Assembly: GCA_003117195.1 (NCBI GenBank)
Contig: BDSI01000105.1
Span: 62,001-126,000 of the forward strand
Direction of reading: 5' to 3'
DNA: 64,000 nucleotides
Source: Eudorina sp. 2006-703-Eu-15
Lineage: Eukaryota > Chlorophyta > Chlorophyceae > Chlamydomonadales > Volvocaceae
The position numbers were made by a program, and so were the translations under genes. The notes under the pieces were generated by a model. It was not told where the DNA came from. It worked only from the letters and a program-made list of their open reading frames with translations, and searched no databases. This document shows, in pieces, positions 11,408 through 54,852 of this stretch. Numbering within the stretch: position 1 is the first letter of the stretch; every line of letters starts with the position of its first letter.

Positions 11408-14400
11408 GGGGGCCAGTGCGAGATGAGCTTCACTCGAATGTAAAGCGCCCAGCCCAGCCCGTCTGGATTACAATGACACGCTCCTCCCCCTCCCCCCACG
11501 ACCCGCCCCGTCCCGCCCCGCCCCGCGCCGGCGGTGGCCCGACCCACACCAGTCACCGATGTGGCCTCTTGCCCCCTCTTGTCTCTATCGCACCTCGTCC
11601 TCATATCAAAGCAATCAAGATCCACATCAAGACCAAGATCAAGCGACACCGCAAAACCCCTCCCTACCCTCCCTCCCTACCCTCCCTCCCTACCCTCCCT
11701 CGCTACCCTCCCTACCTGCACCTCCCTACCTGCACCTCCCTCCCTCCCTCCCTCCCCGCGCCTCCCTCACCGCCGAGTAGAAGGACGCGTTGTACCCGAT
11801 CCACGGCTCGTTGCCGACCTCCACCGCGTCCAAGCTCACATTGGGTGGCGCCCTACCCGGACCGAAGTGTGACCCGAAGGCGAACCCAAGCTTGTAGGCC
11901 GTGTCGGTTACGTTGGGACCCCAGGTGCTCGCCGGAAAGACGTCGTACGTGAACTGGAAGCTGGCGTCCACCTGCCGCCGTACCGTGGCAGGGGATAGAT
12001 GCCGTACATGCAGTCCAATGCCATATGTGTACGGGGGATCGGAGGGGGGAGGGGGGCGGCAGTACAGTACGGTGGGTGCGATCCGCACCACGAGGCAAGA
12101 ATCTGATATGCCGTGCAAAGACTCAGCTGTGTAGGGGGTGGCTAGTGGTAAGACGGAAGGCCTGCCCGGGGGTCGGGGATTCTGATATGAGAGGCACGAC
12201 ACCCCTTGATGCGTGGCACCCCCTCTACCTACTACAAATTCGAGCGCGCGAGGCCGCAGCCAGCCAGCCAGCCACCTACACACCCAACCCACCCACGCGC
12301 CCGTCTACCAACCACCTACCCACCCCACTCCACCCGCCCACCCCGCCCACCCACCTTTAGACCGGCCGCCTTCCAGCCCACGTACTCGCGGTCCCAGTCC
12401 AGCCACCACTGCCCGTTCGTACCTGGGAGGGAGGCAGGCAGGCAGGCAGGCAGGTAGGGAGGGGCGATATTGGGCCCGAGTCCAGTAAGGGGGGTTTCCG
12501 GGGTTTGGAAGCCGTCGAGGGAGGTATAGGGGGACGTGGGTTGGGGATCTAGGGGAGCGGTCGGTCCATTGGGGCCTTCGGTGTGGAAGAGCCCTAGAGC
12601 TCCACCAGTGCGGTGACAGTGGAGTGGCAGTGGAGTGGCAGTGCGGTGCGGTCCGTCTGCCTTCTATCCAGGGGCCGTTGGTCCCCAGTGCCGCACTGTA
12701 CCCATCGGTTCTCTCCCCGAGCTGGCCCCATCGGTCAGCAGCGCAACACGAATATGTGTACGTATGTGTGTATGTGTGTATGGTCATGTACGACTGTGGG
12801 CGTGTGGGCGTACGGCGAGGAAACCCCCGACACGTGTGCGTATGGAGTGCCGGGAAGCGGTGTGGAAGTGTGGAAGGGGGCCAGCGCCCCATCCGAGACT
12901 CGCCAATCTTCCCCACCCTCCAGTACCGCGCACCGGTATTGGGTTCGGTTCGGTATCGCTATCGTTGTGTGCATCTGGCCCCGGCCACTCCACCCAGCAC
13001 CATGACCTCCTGGGGCCCCCCACCCACCGTTCTTCGCCATGGTCTCGTACCCCGGGTTGTTGGTGGGCCATTTGACGTCCCAGTTCATGCCGTGGTAGTT
13101 GCGGCCCCAGGAGGCAATGGCCGTGTAATAGTCGGGGCCCTTGCCGGCCCTGAGGAGGGGGGCCAGTCGGGGGGAGGAGGGGTATAGGAATCATGTTGGT
13201 AGACATGATTAAACTGCGGGGGAGGGGGGTAGTTTCGTTGTGTTTATTGACATAAAAAAGGAGACGAGGGGGGCAGCCGGGGGAGGTGTGTTGGCTGGGG
13301 GAGGGGGGGGTCAGAGGGTCGGGTGGGGTCAGAGGGTCAATCGCCTCTGCTGCCCAACGGTTTGTTCTGTTCTGGATTGGGCCAAGCAGGTCTTCCCTCC
13401 AACCACTTACCTGCCTCACCACCGACCAAGACACCCACAGCATCAACGTACCCTCGACGTCCCTATCGCCCGCAACCTCCCGCCCCCTTACACACACACA
13501 CACACCCTACAACCCACCCCCATACGTATACATCCGTGTCTGCAGCCCTCCCCCCTCTCCTCCCCCCTCCCCTCCTCTCCCCCTCCCCGCCTACTTGTGG
13601 AGATCTCGGGAGAAGGCCTGGAAGCCCCAGCCCCAAATGCCATTGACTCCCAGCATAGCGCGGAGGCTCAGCGGATGCGGAGAGGGGACCGGAGGGGCGC
13701 CCCACCGGCCGTAAATGTCGTACGCGTCGATCCCCCAGACATACACCTGAGGTCGTTGGTTGGGTGGTTGGTTGGGTTAAATTGAAAAAAGAATGGGTGG
13801 TTGGGTGGTTGAATGGTGAGTGGGTGGGTGGGGAGCTCGGCAATGGCGCGACCCGGCTTGTCAGGTCAGGTCAGATATGTAGGTCCCAGGCCTAAGCAGC
13901 CAGCCCGCCAGCCAGCCAGGGACACGGCGGCGCGGCGGTGCAGGATAAGGCCCACCTTGCGCCAGTTCGCGTCCTCCTTGACCTTGTGCGTGATCTTCAT
14001 GTAGCGGATCTGCGGCCGGGCGGGTGGGCGGGCGGGCGGGCGGGCGGGTGGGAGGGCGGGTGGGTGGGTGGGTAGGGGACAACACCAAGCAGCGGGATGT
14101 CGGAGCAACCCAGCAGGAACCGGGCAACAACGCCTGCCCGAATGGAAGGGGGATAGGCTCCAGGAAATGCATTCCTAGCCCAAGATATCCCCTGCCCTCC
14201 CCACCACTCACCATCATGGTAGTCGACAGGTAAATCTCCACCGCATCCAGCAGCGAAGGGTTCATGTACGACTGCACAAGACAGGCAGACAGGTAGCCAT
14301 TCAGGCAGAGGCAGACAGGCAGAGGTAGACAGGCAGAGGCAGACAGGCAGAGGCAGACAGGCAGAGGCAGACAGGCAGAGGCAGACAGGCAGAGGCAGAC

Positions 14401-17400
14401 AGGCAGAGGCAGACAGAGCAGGTAACGCCAGGCTAATGAAGGTGGCTAGCTCAGCCGGAGCGGCCAAGGGACGCCGTCCCCATCTGGGGGACCCGGGGGT
14501 TCTGATGTCCTGATGTCCTGATGTTCTGGTGCCCAAACACCCGGCCGCAGGTCACATGGGGGAACGGGGGTCGGGCAAACGTCCGCCATTCCAGACGGAA
14601 TCAACACCCCCCCCCCCGCCGCCTCCCTGCAGCTCTCGCAAACGTCATCCCACCGGAAGGGCCCCTCCACCAGTCCCCGCAAACACATCACACACGCTGC
14701 CTCCCTTCCGGAACACCCCACACCGGGCCTTAAGGCGGATTCTGTTCCCCCTACCGGTGGACAGACCCCTCCCCCACCCTTCGCCTTTCCCCCCAAACAC
14801 CCCACACCCACACACACCGGGTCTACGCATATATCGCCTACTACGCCCTCACTGGTCACTTCCGTCAAGGTTTCGGTAATTCGGGCGGGTTTCGGGTATC
14901 CTCTTTTTCCGTCGCCAACATCGAATATTGCGCTGGACTTCGCTTCGCGCGGCTCACTTATGATTTACACACCGGGTCTCTTCTCCAAACACAGCCACCC
15001 ACCCACACACCCACCCTCATGACAGTCCAGTTACTGCCGTCCGCCGACACCGACATGTTGCTGTACTCGGCATCGGGGGACCAGAACCGGAACCTGCCGG
15101 GGGGCGTGAAGGCGAGGGAGCTGGCTAAGGCGGCAGGGACCGGGAACGACGAACAGCAACAAACAACGGGGCGACAAAGACAACTTAGCTGGTTAGCGAA
15201 CAACTGCTATACTACTGCTATACTACTGCTATACTGCTATGCTGCTCGAGGACACTTCTGTCCCGTCCCCGTGTCCCCGTTCCCCCACCCCACCTCACCT
15301 CAGAGTGCCGACCTCCTTGATCTCGCCCATGTCCACCATGGCCCACTCGATGCAGGGCCCCGACTGCACCGCCACCTCCGTCAACGTGAAGCCCCCGGGG
15401 GCCTCCAACCGCACACCCACCACATCCTGCGTGGGGCACAGGGGGCGGGGGGGGGGTCGGGGCCGGGTGGGGCCGTCACGCCCTCACTCACGTCTGTTGA
15501 TCTGTACATCACATTCAATGTGCGCTGCGGAACGCGGATTGCACCCGTGGACAGCACGTCGGCCTCACCACCGACGAGTGCACATACGCACACACACGCA
15601 CACGCACCAGCAGCAGCAGCTCGCTCTCTGGGCCACTGGCGATTCGCTGGACTTTCGCTGGACATGTGGGTGTCCACCAACAAGGCCCTCAGCCGCCTAG
15701 CCGCTCGTCTCCATGACTGCGTCCTTTTACGTTCTCGGGTTCCAGGCCAGTACGATCGCATCCTTTGCACGGGCTGGGCCGGTTGTGCTGGGCACGATGT
15801 TTTGCTTGCGGCATTGCACGCGCTGTGGTCGCACCCAACCCGCACTTTGGTGCATTAGGATAGTTTACATAGATTAATTCCACTAGTCTCTTGACTTAGA
15901 CTACGATACAGCAGCCATTCCGCCGGCGGTTGCTACCGGAGCTCTGGCGCCCGCCTCCGTCAACGGTCGCTCGCGGATGCGGCTGGTCTGCGACTGTCCT
16001 CTACGTCGCCGCCACCATTCACTTCCATCTGGGCTTGTCGGTAGTTCGGGTTTCAGGTTAAGGGTATTTCGGGTGTCATTTACTTCCTTCGCCTACATCG
16101 CCTGATACGCTGGACTTCGCTTCTCGCGGCTCAGTTCTCTTTTACACACACACGCACACACACACACACGCACCACGACTCAGCCGCACCCGGAACCCAG
16201 TCACACATTCCCCCTCCCCCTCCCCTCTTCCCCCTCCCCCCTTCCCCCTCCCCCCTTCCCCCTCCCCCCTCCCCCCTCCCCCTCGTTTCCCCATGGACCC
16301 CCCCACCCCACCCCACCCCCATACACACACACACACCTGCCACTGTCCCGTCGCCGCCGTCCAGTTGTAGTTGTCCGCCGGGGGAACAGCACCCCCACCG
16401 GCACCCGCCGGGGCGCCTGCCCAGTCGGCTGCACCACCAGCACCACCGTCACATTCACGCTCGAAAAGCCCTTGTAGCTGACCCGCGTGACGGTGCGGGG
16501 GCCGCCGGGCAGCGTGGCGGCGAAGAACGCGGCGCCGTCAGACACCCCCGCGGCCGCCCGCGCCGGGTCCACCGAGATGGCGGCGCCCGTGTAGACCGAC
16601 AGGTCGGTGGCGAGGCCCAGGTTGCTCGAGCCCGCAGATGCCGTACAGTACGACGCGGGCGCGCCGAGGGGGCTGCTGCCGTTGCAGAGCAGCATGAGGG
16701 GGTTCATGGAGGGGCGGCCGGTGTATCCAGTGGGCAGGCAGGCGTCGGACTGCCACTGCGTGTTGTCGTCGCCGTCCGCAATGTTGGGGAGGGCTCTAGG
16801 GTCCGGATTGCTGGACACGGTGACCGCTCTGTGGTTGTGCGGGGATGGAGAGGCGGGGGGAGGGGGAGGGCGAGGGGGTTAAATTGAAAAAAGAAATAAA
16901 CCCGGGCAGGGGAGGCGGGGGCGAGGGAGGGCGGGGGGTCGGGGGGTTCGGGAGGGTGGCGGCGAGGAAGATGTGTGGGGAGGGGGAGGGGTCAGCGATG
17001 CGCCATGCCACGTCAGGGGAGGGCGACAGGTAGGAGGCAGGGTGTGCTCCAACAGTCCAGGGAGATGCTTCCCCCCCTCCTCCGGGTGGGCCCTGTGGGG
17101 GGTTTGTCGGAGCAAGCAAGCCGGAGAGGGGGCGGCGGCGGCGGCCGGGGAGGCCCTTGTGGCCCCTTGGTCCCCGGCCAGCTTCCGCAGCCGGGGCCGT
17201 CTCAAGGGAGGGCCGTGTCAAGGAGGCATGGCGCAGCAGTGATGCACGACAAGACACGGGGCTGTCCTCAACCGCCAACCACCTCTCCGTACTTTTGGTA
17301 GCTGTAGGCCCTCACGGTGCCAGCAAAGTTGTCCCAGGGGAAGGCGGGGGCGGGGGCCGGCGGGGGGCCGGCGGGGGCGCCGGCGGTGCAGGCGGCGGCG

Positions 17401-17615
17401 GCGGGGGCGGCGGGAAGGCGTCGATGCCCCACACGTACACCTTGGACCAGTCCGCCTCGCTGACCCGGTGTCGTACAGATATGTACCGAGCCTGCCGTAC
17501 AAGCGGTCAAGAGCAAAGGGCCCAGGGGGCACATCGAGGTTATTGAAACCGGCAAGGGCCTTTCCATCGTCGTTATTATCTTTCTAATTGATCATCGGCG
17601 CCCAGAGAGAGAGAA

Positions 17616-17651
<36 letters not shown>

Positions 17652-19402
17652 GGGGCGAACTGGGGAGAATCTCCCCGGGAGATGGAGACAGGAATGGGTG
17701 TAGGGCTTTAAGCATCAAGCAGCTGCAACAGGGTACAGCACACCCTTGGTCAGACGGATTCGCGCCCAGACAGACGTCCAGACAGACAGACGCCGCCCGG
17801 GAACCAACCCGTGAGGTTACGGACTTCCGAACCCCCCCTTTACCCCACCATCCCACCCCTTCCGCCCCCACCCCTCTCCAGTCTCCACCCCACACCCCGC
17901 ACACAGCACACTCACCTGCAGGGACGTCGGGAAGGTCACGTTGAGCGCGCCCAGGCGGGTGGGGTCCAGGGGAGCCTGCCCCAGCGCCGCCAGGGCATCG
18001 GTCCACGTCACATTGTCGGTCGAGGTGAGCAGCCAGGAGGCCAGACCCGTGCTGCCGGGCCAGTACCGGATCCTGTATATATGTGTGTGTGTGTGTGTGT
18101 GGTGAGGGGGGTGAGGGGTTAAGCGTGAGGCGTGGGGGACGGGGGCGGGGTGACGGCAGCCGGGGGTACGCCGAACGGGCTTTAAGGCAACGGTGTGTGT
18201 TTGCCAGCACATGGTGTTACAGTACATGGCATAAGGGCAAAAGAATTGCCGATCAAACGGGATGTGCTAGCAAAGGGCCTTCTGCGGTAGGCGGGAAGTT
18301 GAAGGGGCGGGTCCCAGGCGGGTCCGACGGGGCGGGGCCGCCTGCGTGACGTACGACATGGCAGCCCCGTCGGATGCAACCCCCAGGGCGCCCCCCGCCA
18401 CCGGCTCCACGAACGCCCGGTTAGCCCCCTGGACATGTACCGTACGACTCATGTACGGCAGTCGTACAGTCGCAGGCCTGTCCAACGCACACCTGATGGT
18501 CCCGAGGGAGGTCACGGCCCCCAGGTCCACAGTCGCGTTCTCGTAGCAGGCCCCAAACTGCGCCGCCAACTCCGTTACTGAGAACGCGACTGTGGAGTTG
18601 ACGTAGAGGGCCGCGACGTTGCTCCAGTTGCCGACCACATTGATAAAGGTCCAGCTGGAGGCGTTGGTCAGCACGGGCAGCCGCGCACCGGACGACAGCT
18701 CCACGAAGAGGGTGTTGGGGGCGGTGCTGGAGAAGATGCCGCGGAGGCCGACGCGGGTGATGGGCAGCGCGGAGGGCAGCGTGATTCGGAACCAGGCGGA
18801 GGCCGAGGGGGCGAGGAGGGTGACGCTCGCGCTGGTGGTGACGCTGCCGTCGGTGGCGGCGAGGGCGTTGGACAGGGTGCCGGACCCGGTGCACGCAGAC
18901 GGCGTCGTGGTGCAGCGCAGGTACAGCGCGTTCATCTCGGGGCGGGTGATGTAAGAGGTGGGGAAGCACGCGCCGCTCTGCCACATGGTCGTATCTGCAG
19001 GGGGATGGCGGCACGTTCATTGGTTGTTTTGGCGCGGGATGGCGCCCGACAGCCTGAAGGATTGAGTTTGCAGACGAATGGGGATTGCGCTGGTGTTATT
19101 AGCGGGGCGTTGTTGGGGGGAAGCAACGACCCAATGCTGAACAGTGCAGAAACGGTGACCGCAAAGCCGGCAGCCACTCGGAAGACGCTCAGCGTCAGCA
19201 GATATTCTGATGTAATATCTTACAAGGTCTCAGCGGACTCCTCACCGTTTCCATCCCGGATCGCCTGCGCCACGTTCACGTCGAAGTTGGAAGACAGCAG
19301 CACCGTCGCGTTCGCCGTGAGGGAACCGGCAAGCTGAGCGCTGCTCTGAATAATATTCCCACAAGTAAGCGCTAAGGCCAATAGCCAAACGCTACGAGGC
19401 AT
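7315..19402 (-). CDS. Secreted discoidin-like-module glycoside hydrolase (clan GH-A type)
   Basis: Likely extracellular or cell-wall glycosidase; substrate and GH family not recognised. Exons: 19246-19402, 18493-18994, 17916-18072, 17316-17491, 16337-16828, 15299-15426, 15015-15093, 14212-14271, 13956-14009, 13595-13746, 13028-13149, 12355-12422, 11771-11971, 11186-11257, 10952-10997, 10631-10765, 9756-9889, 9454-9539, 8744-8840, 8055-8246, 7315-7434. The N-terminus ([15 protein letters not shown], then SSAQ) is a clear signal peptide. Two tandem ~320-residue modules follow, then a barrel-like domain with VEVGNEPW (candidate acid/base Glu near residue 771, codon 11807-11809) and [12 protein letters not shown] (candidate nucleophile Glu near residue 889, codon 9825-9827). 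The summed exons give 3,230 nt, one short of a multiple of three; the shift maps to exon 5. With it compensated the product is about 1,076 residues. Many NxS/T sites fit secretion. Confidence 0.88.
7846..7912. repeat. CTG/CTA triplet tract in glycosidase intron 20
   Basis: About 67 bp of CTG units interrupted by CTA, inside the last intron (7435-8054). Confidence 0.9.
8261..8545. repeat. GGGTGGGAAT minisatellite, glycosidase intron 19
   Basis: Units of GGGTGGGAAT and GGGT repeat with higher-order blocks containing GTATGGGTAGGTGAGCATGG. The array fills about 285 bp of intron 19 (8247-8743). The G-rich strand is the template strand. Confidence 0.9.
10456..10620. repeat. CCCTCTGCCCCTCCCCTCT tandem array, glycosidase intron 16
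   Basis: Roughly 22-23 bp units of CTCTGCCCCTCCC repeat about five times inside intron 16 (9890-10630), directly beside the donor of exon 16. Confidence 0.9.
11371..11406. repeat. GCA microsatellite, glycosidase intron 13
   Basis: Twelve uninterrupted GCA units within the intron between exons 11771-11971 and 11186-11257. Confidence 0.9.
11659..11755. repeat. CCCTCCCTA tandem array, glycosidase intron 13
   Basis: Repeats of CCTCCCTACCC lie immediately downstream of the donor of the exon carrying the NEP motif (exon ends 11771). Confidence 0.85.
13183..13218 (+). repeat. Family A repeat copy, acceptor side of glycosidase intron 10
   Basis: TATAGGAA, a short insertion, then TTGGTAGACATGATTAAACT. 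The copy starts 34 nt from the acceptor of exon 11 (13149). Confidence 0.6.
13232..13262 (+). repeat. Family E repeat copy 1
   Basis: TTCGTTGTGTTTATTGACAT then AAAAAAGG in glycosidase intron 10. The second copy is at 37499-37527 in an ATR intron. Confidence 0.55.
13768..13797 (-). repeat. Family B repeat, partial copy
   Basis: GGGTTAAATTGAAAAAAGAA, matching the reversed end of the family B element at 53374-53440. It lies about 20 nt from the acceptor of exon 10 (13746). Confidence 0.5.
14302..14416. repeat. AGGCAGAGGCAGAC 14-mer array, glycosidase intron 7
   Basis: About eight units of AGGCAGAGGCAGAC with one GGTAGAC variant, beginning about 30 nt upstream (in RNA sense) of the acceptor of exon 14212-14271. 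Confidence 0.9.
16876..16912 (-). repeat. Family B repeat, partial copy
   Basis: TTAAATTGAAAAAAGAAATA followed by AACCCGGGCA, the reverse of the 53374-53440 element. It sits about 50 nt from the acceptor of glycosidase exon 5 (16828). Confidence 0.55.
17316..19402 (-). other. Glycosidase N-terminal module copy 1 with signal peptide
   Basis: Exons 1-4 encode the signal peptide and the first module. Landmarks are [67 protein letters not shown] and [10 protein letters not shown], ending in [11 protein letters not shown] and a Pro/Ala linker. The layout (SSN, DGD/DGN, xxWQSxACxP, CC pair, final RYI, YVWGIDA) recurs in copy 2. It resembles F5/8 type C (discoidin) domains, which bind sugars or lipids; that assignment is an inference. 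Confidence 0.7.
17601..17653. repeat. GA microsatellite, glycosidase intron 3
   Basis: GAGA tract with a few AAA interruptions in the intron between exons 17916-18072 and 17316-17491. Confidence 0.85.
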
Positions 19403-20350
19403 TGTTGCAAGGCCGAGTCATGCAATATGTTGCGGGTTTAAGGACGTTCGAATGTAAATTGGAAGCCACATCAATAAATTGAATATTACAGGGAAGGGGT
19501 TGCTTTATCACCTGGTCCGAACCTGCGTCGTCATTCTGCCGCACATGTACGAGCTAAAACCTTATGAAATGCCCAATGAACACGAGCCTCATTACCCGTG
19601 GGTCATGTTGCAAATGTTTCAGCTAATTTCTGGAGTTCATAATGCGTCGCCCTCAGCGCAAGATGCGTCTCTCACAGCATTCACGCTGCAGCTAACAAAT
19701 TTATTATGCACACTCTTGTGACTCGGTACATCTCGTAGAAATACATATGGTTTGTTTAGGTAGGGTGCCGTAGCTACTGCGTCGGGGCAGCCTTCACAAG
19801 TAGGCCCGTCAACTCTTGAAGAAATCGCATGCGTAATGTTGTTAATTTGAACATCGGTTTGGTCATAATAATCAGGCCTGCTTGTCCGTGATCGTGGATG
19901 CACCTTCGCTCGTCCAGAGCGTTCAGTGCGCATTCCGGCCTTCGCGAAGTCCTGTCAGCTCCTGTCGACTGAATGACCACGAGAACCACTCACTCACTCA
20001 CTCATTCACACTCACAAGGTGACCTTCCCGTCACCTGGGTTACGTTACGGACACCGAGTTAGTAACCAAGTTTGCTACGACGTCATCGACAACGAGCCCG
20101 ACATGAAGCAACGCTGTTACGACGCAGTCCAGCTTCCTAGCAGCCCTGACAGACAAACGAGCACCCTGCGTCCCGGGACCGCAGAACTCCTTCCCGCCCC
20201 CTGGCTGCTAAGTTTGCCGCAGCCGTTGTGCGCTTCGGATTCCTCGAGGTCCACGAATGGCAGCGGCTAAAAGCGCGCGGAGCTTGCAACGTCGAAGCAT
20301 CCCACGGCAAGTCTACGCTGGCGGAGCTGCAGGCTGTTCCCTTTCCGAGT

Positions 20351-20485
20351 GACTTGGAGCGGCGCCGGACAGTAGTGCGGGCGGAGGCAGCGAGCAAGGT
20401 ACAGGAAAACAGGAACTTAAGGAGGCCCGCACGCAAACCGCGGAGCCCAACGTCGATGAGGTCGAGGAGTTGGACTTCTTCTAAG
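20351..20485 (+). pseudogene. Possible exon remnant with acidic C-terminal tail
   Basis: One plus-strand frame reads GKQELKEARTQTAEPNVDEV then EELDFF and stops at TAA. The preceding ~120 nt look coding in a different frame (EWQRLKARG, LAELQAVPFPSDLE). The two could join if a frameshift or short lost intron lies near 20400. I do not recognise the protein. It may be chance. Confidence 0.25.
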
Positions 20486-20770
20486 GTAAGGGCAGACCGG
20501 GCCAGCTTCCGCGACGGTTTGGAATTGTCCCTCTTCACTCTCTCTTGGGCGGCCGCGGCCCTTGCGCCTATTATTATGGACTGTCACTCTGTCGGCCAAC
20601 TTGCAAATGCCTCCGATGACGAACCACGAACCTGCATCCCCATACAGTGAGTGGAGACTTTAGAAACGGCCGTGAGGATTGGATGCTGGATAAGGCGACC
20701 GGGGAATTGCGTTGCGATTGACGCCCGCCTAAGGGAGGACAGCGGGGGTGAAGGTTCCGGTGGCGGAGAT

Positions 20771-20838
20771 GCAGGCAGCGGAGAGAGCAGCGGTGTTAGT
20801 AGGCCGCTCCTAACGCCGCTGCTCTCTCCGCTGCCTGC
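20771..20838. repeat. 29-bp inverted repeat, hairpin with 10-nt loop
   Basis: The left arm 20771-20799 (GCAGGCAGCGGAGAGAGCAG then CGGTGTTAG) is complementary to the right arm 20810-20838 except for one T opposite G, which still pairs in RNA. Loop 20800-20809. After one mismatch five more pairs (GGAGA/TCTCC) extend the stem. It lies about 770 nt past the ATR stop codon and could fold in either strand's RNA. It could be a small-RNA precursor, a terminator-like structure or a tiny inverted-repeat element. Confidence 0.85.
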
Positions 20839-21609
20839 TTCTCCCTCTCTGATTGATGGTCGGTGTGGGTGCTTCTCCTGATGGGTGTGGTACGGCAGTC
20901 GGAGGGTTACGGACCGGGTCCTGGGCGCGTTGAGGGGGGCCGGCATGTCGGCAGATAAGAGGAGATTTCGGTTAAAACGGCCGCGCAAGTCGTGTGCTCT
21001 AGGGTTTAGTGGAGGCGTTGGGTTGAGGGCGTGTGTGTGGGACTGTCCGTTGCGGCCGCGCTTTGCTTCTCCGCCGACCGGTGTTTCAGCTTTTCCGCGG
21101 AGCAGCGCTCCTTCCAGGGTAGGTGGGGCCACCCAAGGGTTTGCGGCGTCGGGGGTCCGTCGTGGGTCGGTCGTGGGTCGGTCGTGGGTCCGGTCTCCCT
21201 AAACCCCAGGTCCGGTCCCTCCTCGCCTCAGTGCCACAGGTGGTAGCTCGGCGGTGGTGGACCGCCACCCGGCTGCAGACGGGGGCTGTCACGCCGTTAA
21301 TAGTTGGCTGCCTGGACCTGTCGTACAATGCACGACGGGACTGATAACTTAACCGTTAAAGAGTCGTCCCAACCGGGTGATCCAACGGGCCCGGTTCGCG
21401 CTCGAAGGCGCCTCATCTCATCCTAAACCCTACCAAGGACTGCGCACCCAGCCACCACACCCGAGGGGTGGTCATGCAGCTACCGTATACCAGCCAACAC
21501 ACCTCCTCCTCCTCCTCCTCCTCCTTGTGTCCTCTCGTGCTTTCACGTCTCCCCGCCCCAACCCCATCTCCTCCTCCTCCTCCTCCTCCTCACCCCGCTC
21601 TCTCCTCAC

Positions 21610-54852
<33,243 letters not shown>

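Larger units (their letters stand above)
7315..13746 (-). other. Glycosidase catalytic domain region
   Basis: Exons 10-21 encode [47 protein letters not shown], the NEP motif, [19 protein letters not shown], the TEWGWD motif, [20 protein letters not shown] and a beta-rich C-terminal tail ending VPLVVQLA. Two Glu motifs about 118 residues apart, at strand-like ends, are the pattern of retaining clan A TIM barrels. The exact CAZy family cannot be set by eye. Confidence 0.7.
13595..16828 (-). other. Glycosidase module copy 2
   Basis: Exons 5-10 repeat the module: [86 protein letters not shown] and [13 protein letters not shown]. Exon boundaries partly match copy 1: exons 3 and 7 both begin after phase-2 TLR/TIR codons, supporting tandem duplication including introns. 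Exon 5 contains the frameshift between VVLVVQPTG and the downstream frame [15 protein letters not shown]. Confidence 0.7.
19403..21609. other. Intergenic: glycosidase promoter and ATR 3' flank
   Basis: No gene is firmly supported. 19403-20000 is clearly less GC-rich than its surroundings and should hold the glycosidase promoter and 5' UTR. 19980-20010 repeats CACT/CATT. A plus-strand frame at about 20351-20485 ends in the acidic tail AEPNVDEVEELDFF before TAA; upstream coding-like sequence is in another frame, so this may be a decayed exon. A strong inverted repeat lies at 20771-20838. 21165-21190 repeats GTCGTGGGTCG, and CTC triplets at 21501-21525 and 21570-21592 lie just past the ATR stop. 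Confidence 0.6.

Noticed and set aside
17268..17315. Reading [11 protein letters not shown] as the end of glycosidase exon 4
   Set aside because: That frame differs from the one giving [10 protein letters not shown]; the donor GTGAGG at 17315 keeps the frame into exon 5.
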